NCBI RefSeq assembly: GCF_014652855.1
Contig: NZ_BMZP01000003.1
Location: 62,001 to 126,000 of the forward strand
Direction of reading: 5' to 3'
Length of the DNA: 64,000 nucleotides
Source of the DNA: Novosphingobium pokkalii
Lineage (GTDB): Bacteria; Pseudomonadota; Alphaproteobacteria; Sphingomonadales; Sphingomonadaceae
The stretch's first letter is position 1; every line of letters starts with the position of its first letter. The translations under genes were made by a program, and so were the position numbers. Below are positions 17,836 to 27,133 of the stretch, one piece after another. Below the pieces are notes generated by a model that was given only the letters and a program-made list of their open reading frames with translations, did not search any database and had not been told where the DNA came from.

Positions 17836-18441
17836 ATGCTGATCATCTGGGGCCGGATCAATTCGCACAACGTCAAGAAAGTGGTCTGGGGCGCGCACGA
17901 GTGCGGCCTGGTGTTCGAGCGGCGGGACATGGGCGGCGCCTTTGGCTATACGCCGGAATACTTGGCGAAGAATCCCAATCGCCTGGTGCCGATGATCGAG
18001 GATGGCGGCACAGTGGTGTGGGAATCCAACGCGATCCTGCGCTATCTGTTTGCCGCCCATGCGCCGCAGATGTGGCCCGCCGATCCGGCGGCGCGCGCGA
18101 TGGGTGACCAGTGGATGGACTGGCAGTTTCTCTATGCCGATGCGCAGCGCGATGCTTTCCTTGGCTGCGTGCGCGGCGGCAAGGACGGCAGCGATCCGGC
18201 GGTGGCCAAGTCGGCCGCTGCCTGCGCCACGCTGATGGCCATGCTCGACGCGCAACTGGCCGAGCAGCCTTATCTGTCGGGCGCGGAATTCGGCGTGGCC
18301 GACATTCCTATGGGCACGTATGCCCACACCTGGTTCAGCCTGCCGATCGAGCGGCCCACGCTGCCCCATGTCGAGGCCTGGATGGAGCGGCTGCGCACCC
18401 GGCCCGGCTTTCAGGCGATTGCCGCGGTGCCGTTCACATGA
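17836..18441 (+). CDS. Glutathione S-transferase family protein
   Basis: 201 residues from ATG 17836. The thioredoxin-like N-domain opens MLIIWGRINSHNVKKVVWGAHECGL (Ser10 in the position used by serine-type GSTs), with NPNRLVPMIEDGGTVVWESNAILRYL carrying the cis-Pro and the ES glutathione-gamma-glutamyl contact. The helical C-domain has GAEFGVADIPMGTYAHTWF. It is unlike the GST at 2983-3654. The start is 6 bp from the argJ stop, and its own stop overlaps the next start by ATGA. Role in the unit is unknown. Confidence 0.85.
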   Translation: MLIIWGRINSHNVKKVVWGAHECGLVFERRDMGGAFGYTPEYLAKNPNRLVPMIEDGGTVVWESNAILRYLFAAHAPQMWPADPAARAMGDQWMDWQFLYADAQRDAFLGCVRGGKDGSDPAVAKSAAACATLMAMLDAQLAEQPYLSGAEFGVADIPMGTYAHTWFSLPIERPTLPHVEAWMERLRTRPGFQAIAAVPFT

Positions 18442-19247
18442 GCTGGACACCCGACCTCGACGCCGCAGTCGGCGCCCTGATCGCGCGCGTGGCGCAGGAA
18501 GCCATCGCGCCGCGCTATCGCCAACTGGCCGCCAGTGACGTGACAGCCAAGGCCGCCGATGACGTGGTGACCGTGGCCGATACCCACGCCGAGCGCCTGC
18601 TCAGCGAAGGGCTGGCCGCCTTGCTGCCCGAAGCGGCCATCGTGGGCGAGGAAGCAGCCCACGCCGATCCGGCCGTGCTCGACCGGCTGGGCGAAGGGCT
18701 GTGCTGGATCATCGATCCGCTGGACGGCACCAACAACTTCGCCGCCGGCAAGCCGCCATTCGGCGTGTTGATCGCCCTGGCGCAGCATGGCGAATGCGTG
18801 GCCGGATGGATTCACGACGTGCCCAGCGGCCGCCTCTGCACCGCGCAGCAAGGGCGCGGCGCGTTCGTCGATGGCGCGCCGGTGCGTTCCCGGTCAACCG
18901 GGCAGGTGCCGCCAGTGGCAGCGATTTCCAAGGTGTTCATGGATCAGGCCCAGCGCGAGGCGATGCGTCAGCACATACTGCCGCACTATGCGGTGGTGGA
19001 CATTCCGCGCTGCGCGGCAGAGCAATACCCACGGCTGGTACTGGGCGTGAACGATGTCTCGATCTTCGAGCGCACCCTGGCCTGGGACCATGCGGCGGGC
19101 GTCCTGTTCGTCAACGAGGCCGGCGGCAAGGCCGCACGCCCCGATGGCCGCCCCTATCGCGTGGACCAGGTGGGGCAGAAAGGCCTGATCGCGGCCAGCA
19201 GCGCGGCCTTGTTCGATGCCATGGCGGAGCGACTGGCGGGATTATAG
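18438..19247 (+). CDS. Inositol monophosphatase family phosphatase
   Basis: 269 residues from ATG 18438 (ATGA overlap with the GST). The metal-binding motifs of the family are all present: IVGEEAAH (Glu of metal site 1), WIIDPLDGTNNFAAG (DPxDGTxNF) and TLAWDHAAGVLFVNEAGGKA (WDxxAG...EAGG). Members dephosphorylate inositol phosphates, histidinol phosphate, or 3'-phosphoadenosine phosphate. The argJ neighbourhood makes a histidinol-phosphatase or nucleotide role possible, but I see no residue that decides. Cytosolic. The repeat cluster at 19262 follows the stop. Confidence 0.85.
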   Translation: MSWTPDLDAAVGALIARVAQEAIAPRYRQLAASDVTAKAADDVVTVADTHAERLLSEGLAALLPEAAIVGEEAAHADPAVLDRLGEGLCWIIDPLDGTNNFAAGKPPFGVLIALAQHGECVAGWIHDVPSGRLCTAQQGRGAFVDGAPVRSRSTGQVPPVAAISKVFMDQAQREAMRQHILPHYAVVDIPRCAAEQYPRLVLGVNDVSIFERTLAWDHAAGVLFVNEAGGKAARPDGRPYRVDQVGQKGLIAASSAALFDAMAERLAGL

Positions 19248-19261
19248 GTGCTGTCGCTCCT

Positions 19262-19498
19262 GGGCTTCGACAAGCTCAGGGCGAACGGCTCTTGCTTATG
19301 AATTCTCTACCCAACCCCATTCGCCCTGAGCCCGTCGAAGGGCGTCAGCGCGGCGCTTGACCGCAACCGGGCTTCGACAAGCTCAGCCCGAACGGGAATT
19401 GGGAGTAGTGGTATAGCCCCCGTTCGCCCTGAGCCTGTCGAAGGGCGCCGGCGCGGCGCTTGACCGCTACCGGGCTTCGACACGCTCAGTCCGAACGA
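19262..19498. repeat. Cluster of five CTTCGACAAGCTCAG palindromic repeats
   Basis: Copies of about 27 bp at 19262-19288, 19317-19343, 19369-19395, 19420-19446 and 19471-19498, alternating forward (GGGCTTCGACAAGCTCAGCCCGAACG) and reverse (CGTTCGCCCTGAGCCTGTCGAAGG). The reverse-spacer-forward unit, with spacer GGCGCGGCGCTTGACCGC, occurs twice in tandem. It separates convergent genes (phosphatase and trxA). Not a CRISPR array: spacers are not unique and orientation alternates. Confidence 0.8.
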
Positions 19499-19508
19499 AT
19501 TCAGAAAC

Positions 19509-19829
19509 TTACAGAACGCTTTCCAGCCAGCCCTTGAGCTGGCTCTTGGGCGCGGCGCCCAGCTTCTGCGCCACCGGCTTGCCGTCCTTGAACAGGATCA
19601 GCAGCGGGATCGACTGCACGCCGAAATCGCTGGCGGTGGTGGTGTTTTCCATGATGTCCACCTTGGCGATGGTCACCTTGTCGGCCAGTTCCTCGGCGAT
19701 TTCTTCCAGCGCCGGGGCGATCATCTTGCACGGGCCGCACCAGTCGGCCCAGAAATCCACCAGCACGGGCTTGTCGGACTGGAGAACATCGGCGGAAAAG
19801 CTGGCGTCGGTGACGGCTTTGGTGGACAT
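19509..19829 (-). CDS. trxA: Thioredoxin 1
   Basis: General protein disulfide reductase of the cytosol. 106 residues with FWADWCGPCKMIAPALEEIA (redox-active CGPC at about residues 31-34), the cis-proline in VQSIPLLILFKDGK and the C-terminal amphipathic helix. Normal length. It lies 100 bp downstream of addA in the same orientation, as in many Alphaproteobacteria, and ends before the palindrome cluster. GGAGTTTCCTTC precedes the start. Confidence 0.97.
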   Translation of the reverse strand: MSTKAVTDASFSADVLQSDKPVLVDFWADWCGPCKMIAPALEEIAEELADKVTIAKVDIMENTTTASDFGVQSIPLLILFKDGKPVAQKLGAAPKSQLKGWLESVL

Positions 19830-19929
19830 GAAGGAAACTCCGTTGGTCAGTTGAGCCTGTATCTAGGGTGTGCGTGGCGCTTGGCAACGGGGCGCGGCAA
19901 AAGCTTTGCTGATGCCGTCCCTTGCAAAG

Positions 19930-22900
19930 CTATGCCGGCACCGGCCGGTGCCGCGCGAGCACCTCGGCCGGGACGGCGATCAGGTGCGGCGCGTGGGTAT
20001 AGAGCAAGGCGGCTTCGGCCGTGCGATCGGGGTGGATGGCGGCCAGCGCGGCGGCATAGGCGGCCATCTGGCGCAGATAGGCCAGCGGCACCTCGTCCAG
20101 GCTGGCGGGCGGACGCCGCGCCGTCTTGAAATCCACGATCAGCACGCGCTCGGGCGTGATCAGCAGGCGGTCGATCGTGCCGGACACCACGCGCCCTTCC
20201 ACCACGGCGGCCAGCGGCACTTCGGCGAGCGAGCCGGGGCCGAACACCGCCTGCCAATCGGGATGATCGAGCACGGCAAGTGCCGCGCGCAGCATCTCGG
20301 CCCGGGCGGCGGCATCGAATTCTGCCGCCTGCCGCGCCAGCCAGGCGAGCGCGGCGGCTTCGCGCTCGTCAGGGGCAACAGCGGGCAGCCGCTCGATAAG
20401 CTTGTGGATCAGCGTGCCGCGTCGCGCCGCTTCCAGCGCACCGGGGCCGGGCCGCGTCGGCGGATCGGGCGCTTCGTCTTCGCCCAGTGCAGATGGCGCC
20501 AGCGGGCGCGGTGGACGCGGCTCCGGGCCGATCGGCGTGGTCAGCCACGGCGGCAGCAGCGGCAGGGCCACGGTCTCGCCCCCGCGCGTGGCGGTCTTCA
20601 CCACCGGGCCGGGCATGCCGATGCTGCGCGCGCCGTCCCAGATCGGGTCCGGCTCCCATGCCGTGTCCTCGCCAAACAGCGGGGCGAGCCGGGCATACCA
20701 GCTATCGACGGGCAGTTCCTTGCGCGAAGGCGGCCAGGCGCCGGCGATGAACAGCGCCTCTTCCGCGCGGGTGAGCGCCACATAGAGCAGGCGCCAGTGC
20801 TCCGCGCGTTCCTCGCGAGCGGCCTGTTCCTCGGCAGCGCGGACCGGCCCGCCCTTTTCCTCCTTGCGCAGCGCGGGCAGCGGCACCGTGCGCGGGCGTT
20901 GGCCCGGCCCCTGCTCCACCAGTTCCACCCCGCGCGCCAGCGAAGCGTCGGGATCGTCGGCGGCATCGGCCAGGATCACGATCGGCGCCTGCAAGCCTTT
21001 CGATCCGTGCACGGTCATCACCCGCACCAGATCGGCCGCCTGCCCCGCCTCGCGCTTCAATTCGCCATCGCCGCTGTCGAACCACTGGAGGAAACCGACC
21101 AGGCTGGGCACCTGCCCCGTGGCATAGGCCATGGCGGCATTGAGCAGTTCGTCGATGGGATCGTTGGCCTCGCGCCCCAGCCGCGCCACCAGCTTGAACC
21201 GCGCGGCCCACGGCCCCACCAGCAGCCAGTGCAGCAGTTGCGCCGGCGGCTCGAAATCGGCGCGGCGCAACAAGTCGAGCAACTGCTCCACGGTCTGTGC
21301 CGTAGCCGGCTCGCGGCTGTGCGTCAGGTGCGTCCACAGCCGCACGCCGCTCTTGCGATAGCCGCGCGCCAAAAGGTCTTCCTGGCTCCAGCCGATCAGC
21401 GGCGAAACCAGCAGGTTGGCGAGATTGAGATCGTCGAGCGGCTGCGCGCAAAAGCGCAGCGCGGCCATCAGGTCTTTCACCGCCAGCGGCGCACCCAGGC
21501 GCAGGCGATCGACGCCTGCGACCGGCACCCCGCGCGCATGCAGCCGCGCCACGATCAATCCGGCCAGATCCTTGCGCTTGCGCACCAGGATCATCACGTC
21601 CCCGGCGCTGGCATTGCGCGGCGTGCCCTTGTGCAGCGGGAAGCCGGTGTCGAGCCATTCGCGCACCTGCCGCGCCAGCCGGTCGGCCAGATCGCGATCC
21701 GGGCGCGACAGCCAGTTCTCGCCGCCTTCCTCACCAGCTTCGGGCAAGTCTTCGTCTTCACCCGAAAGATCGCCGACCGGGCGCCACAGCCGCACCAGGC
21801 CGGGCCGCACATCGCCGACATGCGGTTCGGGCGCTTCGGGCAGGCCAAAGCGGTCCGGCCCGATCGCGGCAATCGCGCGATCGACAAAGGCCAGGATCGG
21901 CATGGCGGTGCGATAGGATTGCCCCAGGCCCAGCGAAAGCAGTTCGCGCTCCGGCTCGTCCATCGCCTCGGCCAGGCCCGCCAGTTCGCGCCGCACCCGC
22001 TCGCGCGCCTTGGCAAAGTTTTCCGGGCTGGTGCCCTGGAACCGGAAGATCGCCTGCTTGTAATCGCCCACCACGAACAGGGTGCGCGGATCGCGCTGGC
22101 TCTGCCCCTGGCCCGCAAAGAAATCCTGCACCAACCCGTCGAGCACGATGCGCCACTGCGCCTCGTTGGTATCCTGCGCCTCGTCCACCAAGACATGGTC
22201 GAACCGGCGGTCGAGCTTGTAGCGGATCCAGTCGGCCGTCGTGCGCTCGGTCAGCAGCGCGGCGGCGGTGCGGATCTGGTCGTCGAAATCGATGAAGCCC
22301 TCGCGCGCCTTCGCCGCTTCCCAGGCCAGGGCAAAGCGCCGTCCCACCGTGAGCGCCGGATCGAGCAGTGCGGCGAGGTTGACCAGCGCGATGCGATCGC
22401 GCAGCGCCGTGATCCCGGCGATCACCCGCGCCTGATAATCGGCATAGGCAGGCTCATGCTTGTCGAGATTGCGGGCCGACTTGGGCTCGCCCTTGGCGGT
22501 CAGGAACAGCTTGGCGAAATCGTCCATGCCTGCCAGGCGTGCCTGCGGATTGGCAGCGAGCCAATCGCCCATCATGTTGGCGGCATCGATCCCGGTCCGG
22601 GTGCCCCAGGCGGCATTGGCCGCCATGCAGCGGCGCACCGAGGCCACGTCAAAGGCATCGTCGGCACAGAGCGCAGCGAGGCCGCTGCCGTCCTCATCGG
22701 CATCCAGCCCCAGCAACTGGTTGATGCGCGGGCGCAGCGGCGGGCGCCACGCGCCCGGCTCCTGCCACAGGTCGATCGCCTTGGCGCAGCGCAGCAGGAA
22801 GCCGATCACCGCGCCCTGCTCCATGCGCAGCGCCAGGTGCGCCAAGGCATCGAGCACGCGCTCGTCGCCGCTTTCCTCTGCCTCCACCAGCATCTGCGCC

Positions 22901-23382
22901 AGAACTTCGCGCACCAGCAGTTCGCGGTCGCGATCCTCCATCGCGCGGGTTCCGGGCAGCAGGCCGGATTCCACCGGAAAGGCCGAGAGCAGCCATTGCG
23001 AAAAGGCGTGGATCGTCTCGATCCGCAGCCCACCACCGGGGCAATCGAGCACGGCGGCAAAGCGGCTGCGCGCCCGCGCCAGTGTCTCCGGCCGGGCATC
23101 GGCGCCGATCGCGGAAAGCTCCTGAAACAGCTCCACTTCGGGCAGACGCACCCAGCGCGCCAGCACATCGTTGACGCGGGTGGCCATTTCCGCCGCGCCT
23201 GCCTTGGTAAAGGTCAGGCACAGGATGTTTTCCGGCTCCACCCCGTCTTGCAGCAAAAGCCGCAGCACGCGGGCAGACAACACCTGGGTCTTGCCGGTGC
23301 CGGCCGAGGCGGAAAGCCAGACCGTGCGATGCGGCGCCACGGCGCGGGCCTGGTTGCCTTGCAGGGGATAGACCTTGCTCAC
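19930..23382 (-). CDS. addA: Double-strand break repair helicase-nuclease AddA
   Basis: Large subunit of the AddAB complex, which processes broken ends for RecA. 1150 residues if it starts at GTG 23382, which overlaps the addB stop as GTGA; ATG 23409 would add nine residues and overlap addB by 31 bp. Superfamily-1 helicase motifs: SASAGTGKT (Walker A), CLTFTKAGAAEMATRV (Ia), ETIHAFSQWLL, VDEAQDTNEAQW (II), VGDYKQAIFRFQG (III), VMTVHGSKGLQAPIVIL (V) and YVALTRAEEALFIAGA (VI). The C-terminal RecB-like nuclease shows GTIDRLLITPERVLIVDFKTARRPP. Cytosolic. Confidence 0.95.
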   Translation of the reverse strand: MSKVYPLQGNQARAVAPHRTVWLSASAGTGKTQVLSARVLRLLLQDGVEPENILCLTFTKAGAAEMATRVNDVLARWVRLPEVELFQELSAIGADARPETLARARSRFAAVLDCPGGGLRIETIHAFSQWLLSAFPVESGLLPGTRAMEDRDRELLVREVLAQMLVEAEESGDERVLDALAHLALRMEQGAVIGFLLRCAKAIDLWQEPGAWRPPLRPRINQLLGLDADEDGSGLAALCADDAFDVASVRRCMAANAAWGTRTGIDAANMMGDWLAANPQARLAGMDDFAKLFLTAKGEPKSARNLDKHEPAYADYQARVIAGITALRDRIALVNLAALLDPALTVGRRFALAWEAAKAREGFIDFDDQIRTAAALLTERTTADWIRYKLDRRFDHVLVDEAQDTNEAQWRIVLDGLVQDFFAGQGQSQRDPRTLFVVGDYKQAIFRFQGTSPENFAKARERVRRELAGLAEAMDEPERELLSLGLGQSYRTAMPILAFVDRAIAAIGPDRFGLPEAPEPHVGDVRPGLVRLWRPVGDLSGEDEDLPEAGEEGGENWLSRPDRDLADRLARQVREWLDTGFPLHKGTPRNASAGDVMILVRKRKDLAGLIVARLHARGVPVAGVDRLRLGAPLAVKDLMAALRFCAQPLDDLNLANLLVSPLIGWSQEDLLARGYRKSGVRLWTHLTHSREPATAQTVEQLLDLLRRADFEPPAQLLHWLLVGPWAARFKLVARLGREANDPIDELLNAAMAYATGQVPSLVGFLQWFDSGDGELKREAGQAADLVRVMTVHGSKGLQAPIVILADAADDPDASLARGVELVEQGPGQRPRTVPLPALRKEEKGGPVRAAEEQAAREERAEHWRLLYVALTRAEEALFIAGAWPPSRKELPVDSWYARLAPLFGEDTAWEPDPIWDGARSIGMPGPVVKTATRGGETVALPLLPPWLTTPIGPEPRPPRPLAPSALGEDEAPDPPTRPGPGALEAARRGTLIHKLIERLPAVAPDEREAAALAWLARQAAEFDAAARAEMLRAALAVLDHPDWQAVFGPGSLAEVPLAAVVEGRVVSGTIDRLLITPERVLIVDFKTARRPPASLDEVPLAYLRQMAAYAAALAAIHPDRTAEAALLYTHAPHLIAVPAEVLARHRPVPA

Positions 23383-26300
23383 TCGGCGTTCCCTCCCCGC
23401 CCCTGCCATTCCTCCAGCCGCATCAACTGGTCGTAATCGGCATAGCCCGGCAGATCAGGATTGAGCCGCGCCACGAAAGGTTCGCTGCCCAGGATCCAGC
23501 GGGCAATCGCCTCTTCCAGATAGCGCCGCGTTTCAGGCAGGACATCCTCGCGCGGGATGCCCGATTTCTTGCGGCCTTCCAGGATCGGTTCCTCGCAATA
23601 GCCAAAGCCGCGCTCGAGATTGCGTGCCAACGACCAGTATTCAAAGCGCGTCGGCTCGCCCGCCACGGTCACCTGGCCATCCTTGTCCCTGAAGCCGCCG
23701 GCTTGCGCGATCAGGCCGATCAGCCCCAATTGCAGGGCAAAACCTTCCTGCACCATGCGGCCCGAGGGCGGCGTGCCGGTCTTGTAGTCGACGATGGCCA
23801 GCGTGCCATCGGCCAGCCTGTCGATGCGGTCGGCCCGGCCAAACACGCGCACGCCCTGGACGGCGAGATCGCCCCAGCACTCGAACGCAGCCACTTCGCG
23901 GCCCTCGTCCCGCAGGCGCTCCTGCTCCGCCTCGATCCACGCCAGCGCGGCGGTCAGGCGCGGGCGCCACAGGCTGCGCATGAAGGGGTGCGCGCTCATC
24001 TCCGCCAGCTTGCGCTCGGCCAGGGGCACGAGTTCGCCCGGCGGCGCGCCTGCCTGGTGCCAGTCTTCCAGAATGGCGTGCACCGCTGTGCCGCGCCACG
24101 CCGGGGTGGGATCGGCATCGCGCGGGTCCAGGCTTTTCAGGCCAAGAATGGCCGAAGCATAGAATTGATAGGGATCGGAACGCAGCCGATCGAGCGCCGT
24201 GGCGGCGATATCCACGCGGCGCTGTTCGGCCGAAGGCATCGGGCGCGGCCGGGGATAGGCGGGCGCCTGGGGCGCGGCGTCGAGCGCCTTGGCCAGGTCC
24301 ACCGCTTCGCGCTCCCACGCCACGCCCTCTTCGCCCAGCATGGCACGGATGCGCAGCAGAAAGCGCGAGGGGATCGCCGGGCCGCCGGCATCGCGCTCGG
24401 CAAAACTCAGGACGACTTCGGGCGCGCCAAGCATCGCGGCGAGATCGTGGGCGGCAAGGCCAATGCGGAAATCGGCGCCGGGAATGCCCAGCGCGCGCAA
24501 GACCGGTGGCGCCAGCAAGGGATCGGGCGCGGGCGCGGCAGGCCAGCTTCCTTCCGTCATCCCCGCGCAGATCACCAGGTCGGCGCGGCTCATCCGCGCT
24601 TCGAGCAGGCCATAGATCGCCAGGCGCGGGTGGCCGCCATAGGGCGGGCGCACCGAAATCTCGTCCATCGCGTCGCGCAGCAGGGCAGGCACTTCGGCCG
24701 GATCGACCGGCAGGCCGCCCGCCTGCGCCGCCGCATCGCGCCACTGTTCCACGAACTGCGCCAGGCAGCGCCCATCGGCATTGGCCCAGAGCGCAGGGCC
24801 GCACAGCGCCTCGGCCATCTCGGCCAGCAGAGCCAGCATTGCCGCGAGCGGCAGGGCATCGTGCCCGGCGAGCAGCGGCGCGAGCAGCAGTTCGACTTCA
24901 TCCCACCAGGCGCCCAGCCCCGGAAAGCGCTTGTCCCAGCGCCGTTCGGGATCGCGGATGGCATCGCGAATGCCCTCCAGCCCCGGCGCAGGGCGCGGCC
25001 CGCGCAGCACGAGATCGAGGTGCCGCACGCGCTCCAGCCATGCCGGGCGCCCTTCGCCCTGCCCGGAATTGGCCATGACCAGCGGATGGTTGAGCAAGGC
25101 CAGCAGCCCCACCGGCGCGGCGCGTTCGGCCCAGGCCTGCGCCAGTTGCAGCAGCAGGCGCCCGGCCACGGTCTGTGGCAGGGGGCGCCCGGCGGTATCG
25201 TCGGCGGCGATGTTCCAGCGCCCGAGATGCGCGATCACCCGCTGCGCCAGCCCGCGATCGGGCGTGACCACGGCCACACGGCGTTCCGGCACGGCCAGCG
25301 CCTGGCGCACCAGGATGGCAATGGCCTGCGCTTCTTCCTCGGGGTGGGCGCTGTGCATCAGACGCACGCCCGCCAGCCGCCGCTCCGCCGCCGGCAGGTG
25401 CACCCAGGCCGCGCTGGCCTCTGGCGGCAGGAACAGGTTGGAAATGGCGCGGCTGCGTGCGGGCGGGGCGGCGGCAATCCCGGCGCGGTGCCAGTTGCGC
25501 ACGTCATCGCGCGCAAGGCCCATGCGATGCAGCAACAGCTTCAGGTGATATTGTGGGTGGGTGACATGGTCACCCCGGCCAAACGGCGGACCGCCCGGTT
25601 CCTCGCTGGCACCGGCCTGGCCGAGCGCCGTCCACACCTCGTCCTCCAGCGCCAGATCGAGATCGGGCAGCACCACCGCGCCTTCGGGCAGATCGGCCAC
25701 GGTGCGCAGCAGGCGGGCGATGGCCGGCGCGGCAGAGGTGACCCCGGCAGCGATGATCGGGAAAGCCGGTGGAGCGGCGCGCCACGCCCGCGCCGCATGA
25801 GCCAGCAGCAGGTTGCGCCGCACCGGCGCATCGACCTGCCCGCGCTCGTCCAGCTCGAACTGCCAGCGCACCTGCACGCGGGCGAACAGGCGCAGGCTGT
25901 CCTGCCAGTGCTCGGCCAGCTCGGGCAGCATGTCGATGCTCAGCAGGTGTTCGGGCGTCACTTCCTCGGCCGCCAGCCGGTCCAGCGATTGCGCCAGGCT
26001 GCGCGCCTGGCGCAGCAGCCCCGCCTCGCCCCGCACGATCCCCTGCGCGGCCAGTTCCTCGCGCAGGATTTCAGCGAGGCGCAACAGGCGCAGCACAGGG
26101 TCGCAGGCCGGCGGCGCCACGGCCCCGCCGCCCAGCGGATCGAGCAGCGCGCCCAGCGTTTCGTCCAGATCGAGATCGCCCACCACCGCCATGCGCGGCA
26201 GCAGCAAGCCACCGCCCGACGCGCGGATGAACGCCTCGGTCAGGTTGCGCACCGCGCGCTGGCTGGGCAGCAGCAGCGTCAGCCGTGCCAGGCCGAACGT

Positions 26301-26399
26301 GTCCTCGCGATAGCGCGGGATCAGCCCGGCCACGAGCGCGTCGGCAAATCCCCGGTGCGCGGCAATCGTGTAGACACTGGGGCGGGCCTTCCCGGCCAT
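23379..26399 (-). CDS. addB: Double-strand break repair protein AddB
   Basis: 1006 residues of the alphaproteobacterial AddB type. The N-terminal inactive helicase-like part starts with PSVYTIAAHRGFADALVAGLIPRY and LTLLLPSQRAVRNL. The C-terminal PD-(D/E)xK nuclease motif is GRADRIDRLADGTLAIVDYKTGTPPSG (about residues 880-905). AddB recognises the Chi-like sequence and cuts the complementary strand in the characterised complexes. Its start overlaps the murU stop by one base and its stop overlaps the addA start, so the three are one operon. Confidence 0.93.
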   Translation of the reverse strand: MAGKARPSVYTIAAHRGFADALVAGLIPRYREDTFGLARLTLLLPSQRAVRNLTEAFIRASGGGLLLPRMAVVGDLDLDETLGALLDPLGGGAVAPPACDPVLRLLRLAEILREELAAQGIVRGEAGLLRQARSLAQSLDRLAAEEVTPEHLLSIDMLPELAEHWQDSLRLFARVQVRWQFELDERGQVDAPVRRNLLLAHAARAWRAAPPAFPIIAAGVTSAAPAIARLLRTVADLPEGAVVLPDLDLALEDEVWTALGQAGASEEPGGPPFGRGDHVTHPQYHLKLLLHRMGLARDDVRNWHRAGIAAAPPARSRAISNLFLPPEASAAWVHLPAAERRLAGVRLMHSAHPEEEAQAIAILVRQALAVPERRVAVVTPDRGLAQRVIAHLGRWNIAADDTAGRPLPQTVAGRLLLQLAQAWAERAAPVGLLALLNHPLVMANSGQGEGRPAWLERVRHLDLVLRGPRPAPGLEGIRDAIRDPERRWDKRFPGLGAWWDEVELLLAPLLAGHDALPLAAMLALLAEMAEALCGPALWANADGRCLAQFVEQWRDAAAQAGGLPVDPAEVPALLRDAMDEISVRPPYGGHPRLAIYGLLEARMSRADLVICAGMTEGSWPAAPAPDPLLAPPVLRALGIPGADFRIGLAAHDLAAMLGAPEVVLSFAERDAGGPAIPSRFLLRIRAMLGEEGVAWEREAVDLAKALDAAPQAPAYPRPRPMPSAEQRRVDIAATALDRLRSDPYQFYASAILGLKSLDPRDADPTPAWRGTAVHAILEDWHQAGAPPGELVPLAERKLAEMSAHPFMRSLWRPRLTAALAWIEAEQERLRDEGREVAAFECWGDLAVQGVRVFGRADRIDRLADGTLAIVDYKTGTPPSGRMVQEGFALQLGLIGLIAQAGGFRDKDGQVTVAGEPTRFEYWSLARNLERGFGYCEEPILEGRKKSGIPREDVLPETRRYLEEAIARWILGSEPFVARLNPDLPGYADYDQLMRLEEWQGRGGNAE

Positions 26400-27133
26400 C
26401 AGTATTGCGTCAGCGCCGCTTGGGTCGGCGCGATCATTTCCGGCGCGCCCACTTCATACCACAACCCGGTGTGCGGCAGGCCATAGAGCCGCCCCTCGGC
26501 AATCGCCCGGTCCCACAGCCGCCCGGTGGAAAAGCTGCCTTCGGGCGCATCGCGCAGCAACCGCTTCGACACGATCTGGATGCCGGTGAAGATATAAGGC
26601 GCGACCCGGCCGGGCTTGCGGCGCGAGATCAGGCCCATCTGGTCGATATGGAAATCGCCGAGGCCGGTATAGTTGAACGCCTGGGCATGGCTGACCAGCA
26701 GCAGCAGCGCGTCCATCCGGCTTTCGTCCCAGAAGTCCCCCAGCGCGGCAAAGGCGTTGCGCGGCCCGTCGAGCCAGATATTGTCGCTGTTGAGGCAGAA
26801 GAACGTGTCGCGGTCGATCAGCGGCATCGCCCTGACCAGCCCGCCGCCGGTTTCCAGCAAGGCATCACGCTCGTCAGAGACCTGCACGTTGGGCATCGTG
26901 CGCAGACGCACATGTGCTTCCAACTGGTCGGCCAGGTAATGCACGTTGACCACCGCGCGGGTGACGCCCGCCTCGGCCAGCTTGTCGAGCGCATGGTCGA
27001 TCAGCGGCTTGCCGGCCACGCGCACCAGCGGCTTGGGCCGGGTGACGGTCAGGGGCCGCATCCGCTTGCCGATGCCGGCGGCCAGCACCATCGCGGTGTC
27101 AGAGACCAGCGGCTTGCGCGTCTCGCGGCTCAT
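26399..27133 (-). CDS. murU: N-acetylmuramate alpha-1-phosphate uridylyltransferase (MurU-like)
   Basis: 244 residues from ATG 27133 (MSRETRKPLVSDTAMVLAAG); a longer frame upstream lies inside amgK and is rejected. The nucleotidyltransferase signature AMVLAAGIGKRMRPLTVTRPKPLVRVAGKPLIDHAL is complete, with FFCLNSDNIWLDG as the metal-binding Asp site and GRVAPYIFTGIQI further on. MurU makes UDP-MurNAc from MurNAc-1-P, bypassing de novo synthesis during cell-wall recycling. The assignment over other sugar-1-P nucleotidyltransferases rests on pairing with amgK, whose stop overlaps this start by 4 bp. Confidence 0.88.
   Translation of the reverse strand: MSRETRKPLVSDTAMVLAAGIGKRMRPLTVTRPKPLVRVAGKPLIDHALDKLAEAGVTRAVVNVHYLADQLEAHVRLRTMPNVQVSDERDALLETGGGLVRAMPLIDRDTFFCLNSDNIWLDGPRNAFAALGDFWDESRMDALLLLVSHAQAFNYTGLGDFHIDQMGLISRRKPGRVAPYIFTGIQIVSKRLLRDAPEGSFSTGRLWDRAIAEGRLYGLPHTGLWYEVGAPEMIAPTQAALTQY

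Noticed and set aside
19262..19498. CRISPR array
   Set aside because: Repeat orientation alternates, the spacers are not unique, and no cas gene is present.
23383..23409. AddA start at ATG 23409
   Set aside because: It would overlap addB by 31 bp; the GTG at 23382 forms a GTGA overlap as elsewhere in this operon. Not fully excluded.
19870..26486. Two frames of about 1190 and 930 codons antisense to addA and addB
   Set aside because: Same shadow effect; helicase and nuclease motifs are on the minus strand.
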